Assembly: GCA_019634715.1 (NCBI GenBank)
Contig: JAHCAU010000001.1
Coordinates: 248,001 to 312,000 of the forward strand
Origin: Lysobacter sp.
Lineage (GTDB): Bacteria > Pseudomonadota > Gammaproteobacteria > Xanthomonadales > Xanthomonadaceae
Length of the DNA: 64,000 bases
Direction: 5' to 3'
Position 1 is the stretch's first letter; each line of letters starts with the position of its first letter. Both the position numbers and the translations under genes were made by a program. This document shows, one piece after another, positions 24,651 through 35,444 of this stretch. The notes beneath the pieces were generated by a model, which did not search any database, was not told the origin of the DNA, and worked only from the letters and a program-made list of their open reading frames with translations.

Positions 24651-26083
24651 GCGGTCTTCTTGCGTTTGGCGGGCGCCTTGCCGGCGCCGGCCTGTTGTTT
24701 GCGTTTGCGCGGTGCGCCGGCCGGGGCATCGGCCTGTGCGTCCTCTGCAGCGGTGTCGGGTGCGCGATCGGGCGCTTCGTCCGGCGGTTCGGGCGCGGGT
24801 TCGTCGCCATCGAAGGGCACGAGTTCGCTGCGGCTGATCGCAGCGACGCCTGCGCGGCCGACGGGTTCGAGTTCGCGCGTGGTGCGCCAGCGCAGCGGGA
24901 TGCGCGCCAGTTCGGCGCTCACGCCGCTGCGGTTCTCGGCGCCGGGATCGCCTAGCAGGCCGAGCAGCGAGAAGCGGTAGGCGCTGCGCACGAAGTCGCC
25001 GTGCGGCACGAGTTCGGCGAGGCGACCGCCATCGATGAGTGCGCCGAGCTGGCCGAGCCAGTCGCGGGCGATCGTCTCGTCGGATTCCGGCAGCGGGATC
25101 GCGGCATCCTTCGGCACGGTCTGGGCGTCGGGCAGGTGTTCGTCCTCGGCGGCTTCGCGCTCGCGCTCGATCAGTTCGAATTCGGCGACATCCAGCGCGA
25201 TCGGCGACAGCGCGAACGCCGGGGCCGGCACCGTGGCCAGCGCGTCCTCGGCATGCGCGCGCAAGGCATTGGCGTCGATCGCGCGCAGGTAGCGGTTCAC
25301 GTCGGACGAGGACAGGCCGCTGGCGCCGAGGTGCACGCGATGGCGGTCGAGCTGGTTGAGCGCGCGCTGGAACACGCTGGCCTGGCGCAGCATCGCGCTC
25401 TGCGCGCGGCCGATCTGCTGGGCGACGCGATGCGTGGCCGGATCGAGCAGGTCGTCGGCGGTGATGCGCTTGACGATCTCGGTGCCCTTCTCCACCCAGC
25501 GCCAGACCGACTGCAGGGTGTTCGCGGCACGATGGATGCGGTGCTCGGAGCCGCTGAGCACGGCCTCGTCGAAGTCGGCGCGCAGTTCGTTCAGGCGCGA
25601 CAGCAGATGCTGCAGGTCCTCGGCGCCGACCTTGCCCACCGCCTGGCCGGCGGCGATCTGCGCGGTGACATAGGCCAGTTCGTCGCCTTCCTGGTTGAAC
25701 TGCAGCAGCATGCCGATGGCGGCCAGCGCTTGGCGCCCGACCGGGCTGATGCGGTAGCGCTGGGTCGCGCCGTCCCACAGCAGCAGGTGGTTGTCGCGCA
25801 GACGCTGCAGGACGGTGTCGCACTTGACCGGGTCGAGGTAGGCGAAAGTGTCGCGCAGTTCCTGCGGCGACCAGTCCGGCGCTTCGCCGCGCTCGCCGAT
25901 GGCGCGCAGCACGAGCAGGCGGACGAACACGGTTTCCTCGCCGCCGTGGAACAGGGTCGAAAACGCCCGCAGCAGATCGCGCGCGGCCAGCAGCGGATGG
26001 AGCTCGGGCAGGTCCTCGGCGACGATGCCTGCGCGGAGGAAGTCCCGCATGGGCGCGCTGTCGGTGTGGTCGCTGGGCTCCAT
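24647..26083 (-). CDS. MksF/MukF-like kleisin
   Basis: The 478-residue product begins with a winged-helix segment (FVRLLVLRAIGERGEAPDWS, then LRDNHLLLWDGATQRYRISP, residues about 53-115). A long helical middle follows (LSRLNELRADFDEAVLSGSE; EIVKRITADDLLDPATHRV). A C-terminal part about residue 375 onward precedes a Pro/Asp-rich linker and a very basic tail (PRKRKQQ, PAKRKKTA). N-terminal wHTH plus helical bundle is the kleisin design of MukF/MksF/JetA, which bridges the SMC heads. It is the first gene of the F-E-B operon and diverges from fadH. An alternative start is 26050. The lysine-rich tail may bind DNA. Confidence 0.6.
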   Translation of the reverse strand: MEPSDHTDSAPMRDFLRAGIVAEDLPELHPLLAARDLLRAFSTLFHGGEETVFVRLLVLRAIGERGEAPDWSPQELRDTFAYLDPVKCDTVLQRLRDNHLLLWDGATQRYRISPVGRQALAAIGMLLQFNQEGDELAYVTAQIAAGQAVGKVGAEDLQHLLSRLNELRADFDEAVLSGSEHRIHRAANTLQSVWRWVEKGTEIVKRITADDLLDPATHRVAQQIGRAQSAMLRQASVFQRALNQLDRHRVHLGASGLSSSDVNRYLRAIDANALRAHAEDALATVPAPAFALSPIALDVAEFELIEREREAAEDEHLPDAQTVPKDAAIPLPESDETIARDWLGQLGALIDGGRLAELVPHGDFVRSAYRFSLLGLLGDPGAENRSGVSAELARIPLRWRTTRELEPVGRAGVAAISRSELVPFDGDEPAPEPPDEAPDRAPDTAAEDAQADAPAGAPRKRKQQAGAGKAPAKRKKTA

Positions 26084-26275
26084 CAAGGCGGCGGCGGGTC
26101 GGGCGTCTGGCAAAGGGCGGCCATGGTCGGCGATGCCGGGGCGGATGGCAACGGGCCGCGCCTCCGCCCTACTAAAGCGCGGCATGTCGCCTGCCTCGCC
26201 GCCACGGCCGCATGCCATGCTTGAATCCGCCGCGCATTCCCGGCACCCTCCCCAATCCATACGCCGACGTATTGA

Positions 26276-28375
<2,100 letters not shown>

Positions 28376-28934
28376 CTGCCGCATCCGCAGACGCCGAAAG
28401 ACTCGATCCAGCCATCGGCCCGCGCGTGGAACATGAAATCGCGTTCCACGGGACCTTGCCGAGTCCCAAACCCGCGCATTTCGTGAACCCGATCGCGGCT
28501 TGTACTGCTGCAGCGCAGCGACCGTGGCATGACTCAGCACGGGCTGATACGCCTGCGGGAACAGGGGCTTACAGGCCCTTCCGAACAAAAACTCCAGTCA
28601 AATCATGAGCTTCTGATTTTACATTCAGCTGGCGTTATGTTTCGCTGGCTACGATGCGCCCGCTTTCCCGCCCTGGCCAGTGCGGGACCAGCGCGAGATC
28701 GTGGCAGGCGATGCATCACCCAGAGCGGTGACGCCCCTGCACCCGGTCCACGTTCGGGCAAGGGTCTGATTCCGGCGACAGCGCTTCGCAGAGAGCGCCC
28801 GGCAGATGCCAAGCGACCACAGAGTCGCTCGCCCTCCCCAGTACGCCAACTCGTCGCGCCGATCACCAAGCCCTGTCAGGTCCCGATCCGACAGCGCCCC
28901 CGTACGGCCCGAAGCAACGGAGCAAGGAGTCCCA
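28376..28934. other. long intergenic region, fadH / cell-wall hydrolase
   Basis: These 559 bases carry no convincing gene; open frames here have no family features. A lower-GC patch at 28592-28645 could hold a promoter. The stretch 28562-28581 (GGGCTTACAGGCCC) resembles a decayed family A REP arm. Confidence 0.45.
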
Positions 28935-29408
28935 ATGAAACTCGCATGGATCCTCTGGATCGCGTCGGTGTTGCCGCCCCAGGCCGCCGACTCCCTGTGT
29001 CTGAGCACCACCCTCTACCTCGAAGCACGCAACCAGCCGGTCCGCGGCCAGCAGGCCGTCGCCGAAGTCGCCCTCCGTCGCGAGGACAGCGGCCTGTGGG
29101 GCGACTCGATGTGCGAAGTCGTCACCGCCCGCAAGCAGTTCGCGCCGACCCTCGTGTCGCCCGGCACCCGGCTCGGCAATGCCGAAGCCTGGTCGCAGGC
29201 GGTCACCATCGCTCTCGAGTCCGAGCGCAACTGGGCGCTGCCGGACGGCGAGCGCAAGGAGATCGTGCCCGGCGCCAGCCACTTCGCCGCGCTGTCGATC
29301 GCGCAGCCGAGCTGGCGCAATGCCTACCAGGTCGCCACCATCGGCGATCACACCTTCCTCAAGGTGCAGTCGCTCAAGCCCAGGGCGCGCAAGCCCGCGC
29401 AAGGCTGA
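28935..29408 (+). CDS. cell-wall hydrolase, SleB family
   Basis: The 157-residue protein begins with a signal-like segment (MKLAWILWIASVLPPQAADS). The Hydrolase_2/SleB domain follows: STTLYLEARNQPVRGQQAVAEVALRRE, where the conserved glutamate of YLEAR is the expected catalytic acid. It then has FAPTLVSPG and a C-terminal GASHFAAL region. SleB-type enzymes cleave peptidoglycan as lytic transglycosylases or amidases; outside spore formers they act in wall remodelling. An AAGGAG site lies 8 bases upstream. A terminator follows. Confidence 0.82.
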   Translation: MKLAWILWIASVLPPQAADSLCLSTTLYLEARNQPVRGQQAVAEVALRREDSGLWGDSMCEVVTARKQFAPTLVSPGTRLGNAEAWSQAVTIALESERNWALPDGERKEIVPGASHFAALSIAQPSWRNAYQVATIGDHTFLKVQSLKPRARKPAQG

Positions 29409-29431
29409 CGACCGCTTCACCGCGAGATTCC

Positions 29432-29458
29432 AGGGCCGCCTTGCGCGGCCTTCGTTTT
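29432..29458 (+). terminator. terminator after the SleB-type gene
   Basis: Stem AGGGCCGC / GCGGCCTT with a short loop is followed by CGTTTTT. Confidence 0.7.
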
Positions 29459-29569
29459 TCGCGCATTCCGTCCACGCGACGACACTGCGTTCCACGCGCC
29501 GCGATTGAGCGGCGCTCGCACGACCACCATGATCGCGACTCACTCACCCACGCAGGAATGGAGTCGCTG

Positions 29570-30184
29570 ATGAAACTCTACTATTCGCCCGGCGCATGCT
29601 CGCTCGCCGACCACATCGCGCTGGAATGGATCGGCAAGCCCTACGAAGCCGTGCGCGTGACGCGCGAAGAGCGCTACCAGCCCGCCTACCTCGCGATCAA
29701 TCCCGCCGGCGCGGTGCCCGCGCTCGAACACGATGGCTGGGTGCTCACGCAGAACGCCGCGATCCTCAACTACCTCGCCGACCTGCATCCCGAATCGGGT
29801 CTCGGCGGCGACGGCAGCGCGAAGAGCCGCGCCGAAGTGAACAAGTGGCTGGCCTTCGCGAATTCCGACGTGCATCCGGCGTTCCATCCGATCTTCGGCA
29901 GCACCGCGTATCTCGAAGATGCCGCGCTGATCGACAGGAGCAAGGATGCGGCGCGGGCGAAGGTGCGCAAGCTCTACGAACGCGCCGACGAACAGCTGAA
30001 GTCGCGCGAGTGGATCGCCGGCGACACGCGCTCCATCGCCGATCCGTATCTCTACGTCACCTATCGCTGGGCGCGCAGCAGCGGCGTCGATCTCTCCGGC
30101 CTGGACCACCTCGCCGCGTTCGCCGCACGCATCGAAGCCGACCCGGCGGTGCAGAAGGTGCTGAAGGATGAAGGGCTGTCGTAG
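29570..30184 (+). CDS. glutathione S-transferase
   Basis: The 204-residue protein is a typical beta-class-like GST. The N-terminal thioredoxin fold starts MKLYYSPGACSLADHIALEW (with the SPGACSL active-site segment including the cysteine). NPAGAVPALEHDGWVLTQNAAILNYLAD carries the cis-proline and the glutathione-binding SNAIL-like region. The C-terminal helical domain includes SIADPYLYV. It conjugates glutathione to electrophiles in the cytosol. A GGAG seven bases before the ATG at 29570 favours that start over the in-frame ATG at 29558. Confidence 0.9.
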   Translation: MKLYYSPGACSLADHIALEWIGKPYEAVRVTREERYQPAYLAINPAGAVPALEHDGWVLTQNAAILNYLADLHPESGLGGDGSAKSRAEVNKWLAFANSDVHPAFHPIFGSTAYLEDAALIDRSKDAARAKVRKLYERADEQLKSREWIAGDTRSIADPYLYVTYRWARSSGVDLSGLDHLAAFAARIEADPAVQKVLKDEGLS

Positions 30185-30194
30185 GGCTTTTCTT

Positions 30195-30298
30195 GTAGGA
30201 GGGCCTTCAGGCCCGAGCTTTTTGGTGACTCGGCCAACCGCGACAAAAGATCGGGCCTGGTGTTCAACAGCCGGATGGCTGGTCAGGCCCTCCTGCGA
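30195..30298. repeat. REP doublet family A copy 2, interrupted
   Basis: The left arm (GTAGGAGGGCCTTCAGGCCC) is intact. The right arm is split by about 24 extra bases between its GGGCCT and AGGCCC halves, and its terminal CTAC is changed to CTGC. It lies between the convergent GST and ion-channel genes. This is an eroding copy of the element at 528-596. Confidence 0.75.
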
Positions 30299-30305
30299 GT
30301 CGCGG

Positions 30306-30782
30306 TCAATGCTCCCGTCGCCAGTACCGCGACATTTCCAGATACGTGAACGAAGCCGACCACGTCACCAGCAGCAGGCCGGTGATCGATTCCATGGCTG
30401 CGACCATGCGGATCGCACCGACCGGCGCGAGGTCACCGAAACCGAGCGTGGAGTAGGTGGTCGCGGAGAGGTAGAACGCGTCGAAGAGGGTGTCCAGGCC
30501 GTGTTCGCCGTGGACGAAGCCGGTGCCCGGCAACGTCAGCAGACCCCAGTAGGCAAGGCCGTAGCAGCCGATCTCGACGATGTGCAGCGCCAGCAAGGCG
30601 AACATGATCCGCAGCATCACCGCGCGGCTGCGGGTGGGCGCGCGGCCGGAGTAGTGCTTCGCCAGCCGGTGCAGGCCTTCGTAGTGCAGCGTCACGACCA
30701 GCGCGGTCACGGCGAAGGTGACCGCCGCGACCAGCGCATGATCGGTCCATTGCGCTGCGGGAATCGACAAGGCCATCTCCAA
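30306..30782 (-). CDS. two-transmembrane ion channel (K+ channel-like)
   Basis: The 158-residue protein has about four hydrophobic stretches. One pore loop, DAFYLSATTYSTLGFGDLAPVG (about residues 100-122), contains TLGFGD, a variant of the TVGYGD potassium selectivity filter. A final helix, AAMESITGLLLVTWSASFTYL, follows. This fits the Ion_trans_2 class of small channels working as tetramers in the inner membrane. No ligand-gating domain is present. Whether TLGFGD is strictly K+ selective is not known. Confidence 0.8.
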   Translation of the reverse strand: MEMALSIPAAQWTDHALVAAVTFAVTALVVTLHYEGLHRLAKHYSGRAPTRSRAVMLRIMFALLALHIVEIGCYGLAYWGLLTLPGTGFVHGEHGLDTLFDAFYLSATTYSTLGFGDLAPVGAIRMVAAMESITGLLLVTWSASFTYLEMSRYWRREH

Positions 30783-30831
30783 CGCCGCAAGGGCGTGCGT
30801 TCGACCACGGCAAGATACCGCAGCCCGAATG

Positions 30832-30859
30832 CATCGGGGCGCCCGCAGGCGCCCCGATG
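30832..30859 (-). terminator. hairpin after prpC
   Basis: A perfect 12-bp stem (CATCGGGGCGCC and complement, four-base loop) lies 25 bases past the prpC stop. No T-run follows, so termination strength is uncertain. Confidence 0.55.
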
Positions 30860-30884
30860 TCGTTGCAGGCCACGCAGACGGCGT

Positions 30885-32039
30885 TCAGCCGCGCTTGTCG
30901 ATCGCCACGTAGGCGCGATCTTCCGGACCGGTGTAGTTCGCGCTCGGGCGGATGATCTTGCCGTCCTCGCGCTGCTCGATCACGTGCGCGCTCCAGCCGG
31001 TGGTGCGCGCGATCACGAACAGCGGGGTGAACATCGGCGTCGGGATGCCCATCATGTGGTAGGCCGATGCGCTGTACCAGTCGAGGTTCGGGAACATCTT
31101 CTTGGTATCCATCATCAGCGCCTCGATGCGCTCGCTGACGTCGAACAGCGTGTCGTTGCCGCCGTCCCTGCACAGCTTGCGCGACAGCTCCTTGATGATC
31201 GGGTTGCGCGGATCGCCGATGGTGTACACCGGGTGGCCGAAGCCGATGATGATCTCCTTGCGCTCCATGCGCGCGCGGATGTCGGCTTCCGCTTCGTCGG
31301 CCGAACCGTAGCGGCTGATGATGTCCATCGCCACTTCGTTGGCACCGCCGTGCTTCGGGCCACGTAGAGCGCCAATGGCGCCGGTGATGCACGAATGCAT
31401 GTCCGAGCCGGTGCCGGCGATCACGCGCGCGGTGAAGGTCGAGGCATTGAACTCGTGCTCGGCATACAGGATCAGCGATTTGTCGAGCGAGTCGGCGTGC
31501 AGCGCGCTCGGCGGCTCGCCGTGCAGCAGGTGCAGGAAATGCGCGGCGACGCTGTCGTCGTCGGTTTCCACGTCGATGCGGCGGCCGTTGCGGGTGAAGT
31601 GCCACCAGTACAGCAGCATCGAGCCGAAGCTGGCGATCAGCTTGTCGGCGAGGTCGCGCGCTTCGCTGGCCGGATGGCCTTCGCGCTCGGGCAGCACGGT
31701 GCCGAGCACCGAGCAACCGGTGCGCATCACGTCCATGGGGTGCGCGTTCGCCGGCACGAGTTCCAGGGCTTCCTGCACGAGCGCGGGCAGGCCGCGCAGG
31801 CGCTTGAGCTTGGTGCGGTAGGCCTTCAGCTGCGAAGCCGTCGGCAGGCTGCCGTGCACCAGCAGGTGCGCGACTTCCTCGAAGGTCGACTGCGTGGCGA
31901 GGTCGTGGATGTCGTAGCCGCGGTAATGCAGGTCGTTGCCGCTGCGGCCGACGGTGCACAGCGCGGTATTGCCCGCTGCGGTGCCGCTCAGCGCGACGGA
32001 TTTCTTGGCTTTCGGAAGCACTTGCTGGGAATCGCTCAT
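30885..32039 (-). CDS. prpC: 2-methylcitrate synthase
   Basis: PrpC condenses propionyl-CoA with oxaloacetate in the methylcitrate cycle. The 384-residue protein shows the citrate-synthase fold with [12 protein letters not shown], the catalytic histidines in [13 protein letters not shown] and [16 protein letters not shown], and the aspartate in [15 protein letters not shown]. The [19 protein letters not shown] start is typical of PrpC rather than GltA. Start 32039 is chosen. An upstream ATG at 32063 would overlap the prpB stop (ATGA) and add eight residues. Confidence 0.95.
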   Translation of the reverse strand: MSDSQQVLPKAKKSVALSGTAAGNTALCTVGRSGNDLHYRGYDIHDLATQSTFEEVAHLLVHGSLPTASQLKAYRTKLKRLRGLPALVQEALELVPANAHPMDVMRTGCSVLGTVLPEREGHPASEARDLADKLIASFGSMLLYWWHFTRNGRRIDVETDDDSVAAHFLHLLHGEPPSALHADSLDKSLILYAEHEFNASTFTARVIAGTGSDMHSCITGAIGALRGPKHGGANEVAMDIISRYGSADEAEADIRARMERKEIIIGFGHPVYTIGDPRNPIIKELSRKLCRDGGNDTLFDVSERIEALMMDTKKMFPNLDWYSASAYHMMGIPTPMFTPLFVIARTTGWSAHVIEQREDGKIIRPSANYTGPEDRAYVAIDKRG

Positions 32040-32059
32040 GGTCTCGTCGTCCTTCGTCA

Positions 32060-32944
32060 TCATTTCTTCGCGGCGAACAGCGCGTCGAGTTTCCCCTCGA
32101 ACGCGTGGTAGCCGATGCGGTCGTACAGTTCCTCGCGGGTCTGCATGGTCTCGAGCACCGCCTTCTGGTGGCCGACGCGGCGGATGCTCTCGTACACGTG
32201 CTCCGCGGCCTTGTTCATGGCGCGGAACGCGGACAGCGGGAACAGCTGGATGGCGACGCCGGCCGAGGCCAGTTCGTCGCGGGTGAACAGCGGGGTCTTG
32301 CCGAATTCGGTGATGTTGGCCAGCACCGGCACCTTCACCGCATCGACGAAGCGGCGGTAGGTGTCGAGGTCGTAGGCGGCTTCGGCGAAGATGCCGTCGG
32401 CACCGGCCTCGACGCAGGCGATGGCGCGTTCGATCGCCGCATCCACGCCGTCGACCTGGATGGCGTCGGTGCGCGCGATGAGGAAGAAGTCCGGATCGGT
32501 CTTCGCATCGGCGGCGGCCTTCACGCGGTCGACCATCTCGCCCTGCGACACGATCTCCTTGCCGGGACGATGGCCGCAGCGCTTGGCGCCGACCTGGTCC
32601 TCGATGTGGCAGGCGGCGGCGCCGGCCTTGATCAGCGACTTGACGGTGCGCTCGATGTTGAAGGCGCTGGGGCCGAAGCCGGTGTCGATGTCGACCAGCA
32701 GCGGCAGATCGCAGACATCGGTGATGCGGCGGACATCGATCAGCACGTCTTCGAGCGTGTTGATGCCGAGGTCGGGCAGGCCCAGCGAGCCGGCGGCGAC
32801 GCCGCCGCCCGACAGGTAGATGGCGCGGTAGCCGGCCCGTTTGGCGAGCAGGGCGTGGTTGGCGTTGATGGCGCCGATCACCTGCAGGGGCGATTCTTCG
32901 GCGAGGGCGGCACGGAAGCGTGCACCGGGGGAAGCAAACGACAT
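32060..32944 (-). CDS. prpB: 2-methylisocitrate lyase
   Basis: PrpB splits 2-methylisocitrate into pyruvate and succinate. The 294-residue protein has the isocitrate-lyase/PEP-mutase barrel: [60 protein letters not shown] (KRCGH active-site loop) and [14 protein letters not shown]. It precedes prpC with about 20 bases between. CCAGGAGG precedes the ATG. It diverges from the HTH/citrate-synthase gene. No acnD or prpF follows in this operon. Confidence 0.95.
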   Translation of the reverse strand: MSFASPGARFRAALAEESPLQVIGAINANHALLAKRAGYRAIYLSGGGVAAGSLGLPDLGINTLEDVLIDVRRITDVCDLPLLVDIDTGFGPSAFNIERTVKSLIKAGAAACHIEDQVGAKRCGHRPGKEIVSQGEMVDRVKAAADAKTDPDFFLIARTDAIQVDGVDAAIERAIACVEAGADGIFAEAAYDLDTYRRFVDAVKVPVLANITEFGKTPLFTRDELASAGVAIQLFPLSAFRAMNKAAEHVYESIRRVGHQKAVLETMQTREELYDRIGYHAFEGKLDALFAAKK

Positions 32945-33031
32945 GGAAACCTCCTGGAGCACCGGCAGGCGGATCCCACCGGGATCGACGGCACGGGCCG
33001 TCGGGGCGCCAATCTCGCACCAAGCCCGGGG

Positions 33032-33061
33032 TTGATCAATCTTGATTGGATCGATCAATCT
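33032..33061. promoter_or_regulatory. repeat-rich operator candidate between prpB and the HTH fusion
   Basis: The sequence contains TTGATCAA (palindrome), AATCTTGATT, and a second GATCAATCT 19 bases after the first. This AT-rich cluster stands out from the GC-rich surroundings and ends seven bases before the start of the divergent HTH gene. The 19-base periodicity suggests binding of one regulator on one DNA face. Confidence 0.5.
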
Positions 33062-33067
33062 GTCGCC

Positions 33068-34282
33068 ATGGCCGATCTCCTCACCGCCCGCGAGACCTGC
33101 AGCCTGCTCGGCATCAGCCAGGCCACGCTCTACGCCTACGTCAGCCGCGGCCTGATCGAATCCCGCCCCGGTCCAGACCACCGCACCCGCCTGTACGCCC
33201 GGCTCGACGTGGAGCGCCTGGCGCAGCGCAAGCAGGTGGGCCGCAGCGCGGCCGCAGCGGCCGCGCACAGCCTCGATCGCGGCCTGCCGGTGCTGGAGAC
33301 GCGGATCTCGCTGATCCGCCCCGACGGCCCGTACTACCGTGGGCGCTCGGCGATTGCCGCCGTCCGCGACGGCGCGACGCTGGAGGACGCCGCCCGACTG
33401 CTCTGGGATTGCGGCGGGCACGATCCCTTCGCGGCGCTCCACGGCGACGACTGGCCCGCGCACGTCGCCGGACTCGCCGCCGACGCCGCGCTGCCGCCGC
33501 TGGAGCGCGCGATGGCCGCGATCCCCCTGCTCGCCCTCGGCGCGCGCGGCACGCTGAATTCGACGATGCGCGCACGTCACGAGATCGCCGCCGCCCTGCT
33601 CCGCCAGAACGCCGCGCTGCTGGTCGGCCGCGCGCCGCCCGACGGTCCGGTGCATGCCCTGCTCGCCGACGTGTGGGCACCCGGCGACGACGGCTTCGCC
33701 GACCTGGTCCGCGCCGCGCTGGTGCTGTGCGCGGATCACGAACTCAACGTCTCCGCCTTCGCCGCGCGCGTGGTCGCGTCCACCGGCGCGCATCTGCACG
33801 CGACCGTCTGCGCGGGACTGGCCGCGCTGTCCGGCCCGCGCCACGGCGGCGCCACCGCGCGCGCGTACGCACTGATCGCCGACGCCTGCGCCTCGGCATC
33901 GCCGCGCGACTTCATCCAGGAGCGCCTGCAGCGCGGCGACGACCTGCCCGGTTTCGGTCACGCGCTCTACCCGCACGGCGACCCGCGCGCCGCCGAACTG
34001 CTCGCACGCCTGCGCGCGCGGCACGCCGACGAGGCCGCGATGCGCGAACTCGACGCCCTGGTCGCCGCGACAGAAGAGGTCAGCGGCCAGCATCCCAACA
34101 TCGACTTCATGCTCGCCGCGATCTGCCACGCGAATGCACTTCCCGCCACGCCCGCACTGGTGATGTTCGCCGCAGGCCGGCTCGCCGGCTGGCTCGCGCA
34201 TGCGCTGGAACAGCAGGCGGAAGGGAAGCTGATCCGGCCGAGGGCGCGGTATACGGGCGTGGAGCCGGGCGCGGAGGGTTGA
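33068..34282 (+). CDS. helix-turn-helix / citrate synthase fusion
   Basis: The 404-residue protein starts with a MerR/excisionase-like helix-turn-helix ([40 protein letters not shown], about residues 4-45). A citrate-synthase domain follows. All three catalytic positions look intact: histidine in SGPRHGGAT, histidine in [16 protein letters not shown] and aspartate in HPNIDFML. The gene is divergent from prpBC with an AT-rich repeat region between. I infer a one-component regulator that binds a methylcitrate-cycle metabolite, or a second (methyl)citrate synthase with a DNA-binding anchor. Similar HTH-citrate-synthase proteins exist in other proteobacteria without a settled role. Confidence 0.82.
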   Translation: MADLLTARETCSLLGISQATLYAYVSRGLIESRPGPDHRTRLYARLDVERLAQRKQVGRSAAAAAAHSLDRGLPVLETRISLIRPDGPYYRGRSAIAAVRDGATLEDAARLLWDCGGHDPFAALHGDDWPAHVAGLAADAALPPLERAMAAIPLLALGARGTLNSTMRARHEIAAALLRQNAALLVGRAPPDGPVHALLADVWAPGDDGFADLVRAALVLCADHELNVSAFAARVVASTGAHLHATVCAGLAALSGPRHGGATARAYALIADACASASPRDFIQERLQRGDDLPGFGHALYPHGDPRAAELLARLRARHADEAAMRELDALVAATEEVSGQHPNIDFMLAAICHANALPATPALVMFAAGRLAGWLAHALEQQAEGKLIRPRARYTGVEPGAEG

Positions 34283-34318
34283 GATGCCGGCCCGGACCCG
34301 ATGCAGCCGCACGCTCGC

Positions 34319-35047
34319 CTATTCGGCCAAGGCCGCCTCGACCGCACCCGACGCTGCGGCCAGCGCAGCGGCTTGCGCCGCGCCCTTGCGTTCGCTGTAG
34401 CGGTCGACGAGGTAGTCGCTGCGCCCACGCACCAGCAGGGTGAACTTCACCAGTTCCTCCATCACGTCCACGACGCGATCGTAGTAGGCCGAAGGCTTCA
34501 TCCGTCCGTGCTCGTCGAACTCCTGCCAGGCCTTCGGCACGGAAGACTGGTTCGGGATGGTGACCATCCGCATCCAGCGTCCGAGCACGCGCAGCGCGTT
34601 GACCACATTGAACGACTGCGAGCCGCCGCACACCTGCATCACCGCCAGCGTGCGGCCCTGGGTCGGACGCACGCTGCCCTCTTCCAGCGGCAGCCAGTCG
34701 ATCTGGTTCTTGAACACGGCGGTGAGCGTGCCGTGGCGCTCGGGACTCACCCACACCTGCCCTTCCGACCACAGCGAAGCCTGGCGCAACTCCTGCACCT
34801 TGGGATGGGTCGCCGGCACCGAGTCGAGCATCGGCAGCTCATGAGGATCGAACACCCGGGTCTCCGCGCCGAGCTGCTCCAGCAGGCGCTGCGCCTCCAG
34901 CGCCAGCTTGCGGCTGAACGATTGCGGCCGCAGCGATCCGTAGAGGATGAGGATCCGCGGGCGGTGCGACGACGCGGCAGGGTCGTCGAGTTTCGCTGTC
35001 GAGGGGATGTCCAGCGCCGCCTGGACCACGTTGGGAATATCCTGCAC
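34319..35047 (-). CDS. arsH: ArsH, NADPH-dependent FMN reductase of arsenic resistance
   Basis: The 242-residue flavoprotein has the flavodoxin-like FMN site ([21 protein letters not shown]) and the ArsH-specific segments [36 protein letters not shown] and [14 protein letters not shown]. ArsH oxidises methylarsenite to less toxic pentavalent forms and reduces quinones. It diverges from an arsR gene with 40 bases between starts. No arsenite efflux or arsenate reductase gene is in the window. Confidence 0.94.
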   Translation of the reverse strand: MQDIPNVVQAALDIPSTAKLDDPAASSHRPRILILYGSLRPQSFSRKLALEAQRLLEQLGAETRVFDPHELPMLDSVPATHPKVQELRQASLWSEGQVWVSPERHGTLTAVFKNQIDWLPLEEGSVRPTQGRTLAVMQVCGGSQSFNVVNALRVLGRWMRMVTIPNQSSVPKAWQEFDEHGRMKPSAYYDRVVDVMEELVKFTLLVRGRSDYLVDRYSERKGAAQAAALAAASGAVEAALAE

Positions 35048-35076
35048 CGGGCTTGTCCTGTCGGATCTATTCCACT

Positions 35077-35086
35077 ATTCTAGAAT
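35077..35086. promoter_or_regulatory. palindrome in the arsH-arsR gap
   Basis: ATTCTAGAAT is a perfect 10-base palindrome in an AT-rich patch one base before the arsR ATG. It is a candidate ArsR operator covering both divergent starts. Confidence 0.45.
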
Positions 35087-35087
35087 C

Positions 35088-35402
35088 ATGGAACACAAAG
35101 ACGCAACCGACGCCCTTGCCGCCCTGGGCCACGCCACGCGCCTGTCCATCTTCCGCCTGCTGGTGCAGGCCGGCAACGGCGGCAAGCTGGCGGGCGACAT
35201 CGCACAGGCGCTTTCCCTGCCCGGCGCCACGCTGTCCTTCCACCTGAAGGAACTGATGGCGGCCGGCCTGATCTCCGCCGAGCAGCGCGGCCGCACCATC
35301 TGCTACCGGGCCGAGTTCGCGGCGATGAATGCGCTGGTAGCCTACCTCACCGAAAACTGCTGCGCCGACGATCAGGCCTGCGATCCCTCCGCCGGCTGCT
35401 GA
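35088..35402 (+). CDS. arsR: ArsR family repressor
   Basis: A 104-residue winged-helix protein: ALGHATRLSIFRLLVQAG opens the ArsR fold, and the recognition helix lies in LSLPGATLSFHLKELMAAGL. The usual metal site ELCVCD in the recognition helix is missing. Cysteines sit at the C-terminus instead (Cys91-Cys92, Cys98, Cys104 in ENCCADDQACDPSAGC), as in the Acidithiobacillus-type ArsR with a C-terminal As(III) site. It should repress itself and arsH until arsenite binds. Confidence 0.92.
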   Translation: MEHKDATDALAALGHATRLSIFRLLVQAGNGGKLAGDIAQALSLPGATLSFHLKELMAAGLISAEQRGRTICYRAEFAAMNALVAYLTENCCADDQACDPSAGC

Positions 35403-35444
35403 GCCGTTCCATATCGTGCGCAACTGGCGTCCTCCGGAGTCCCC

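Noticed and set aside
28376..28934. Small genes in the fadH-sleB gap
   Set aside because: Frames present have no signal, motif or ribosome site.
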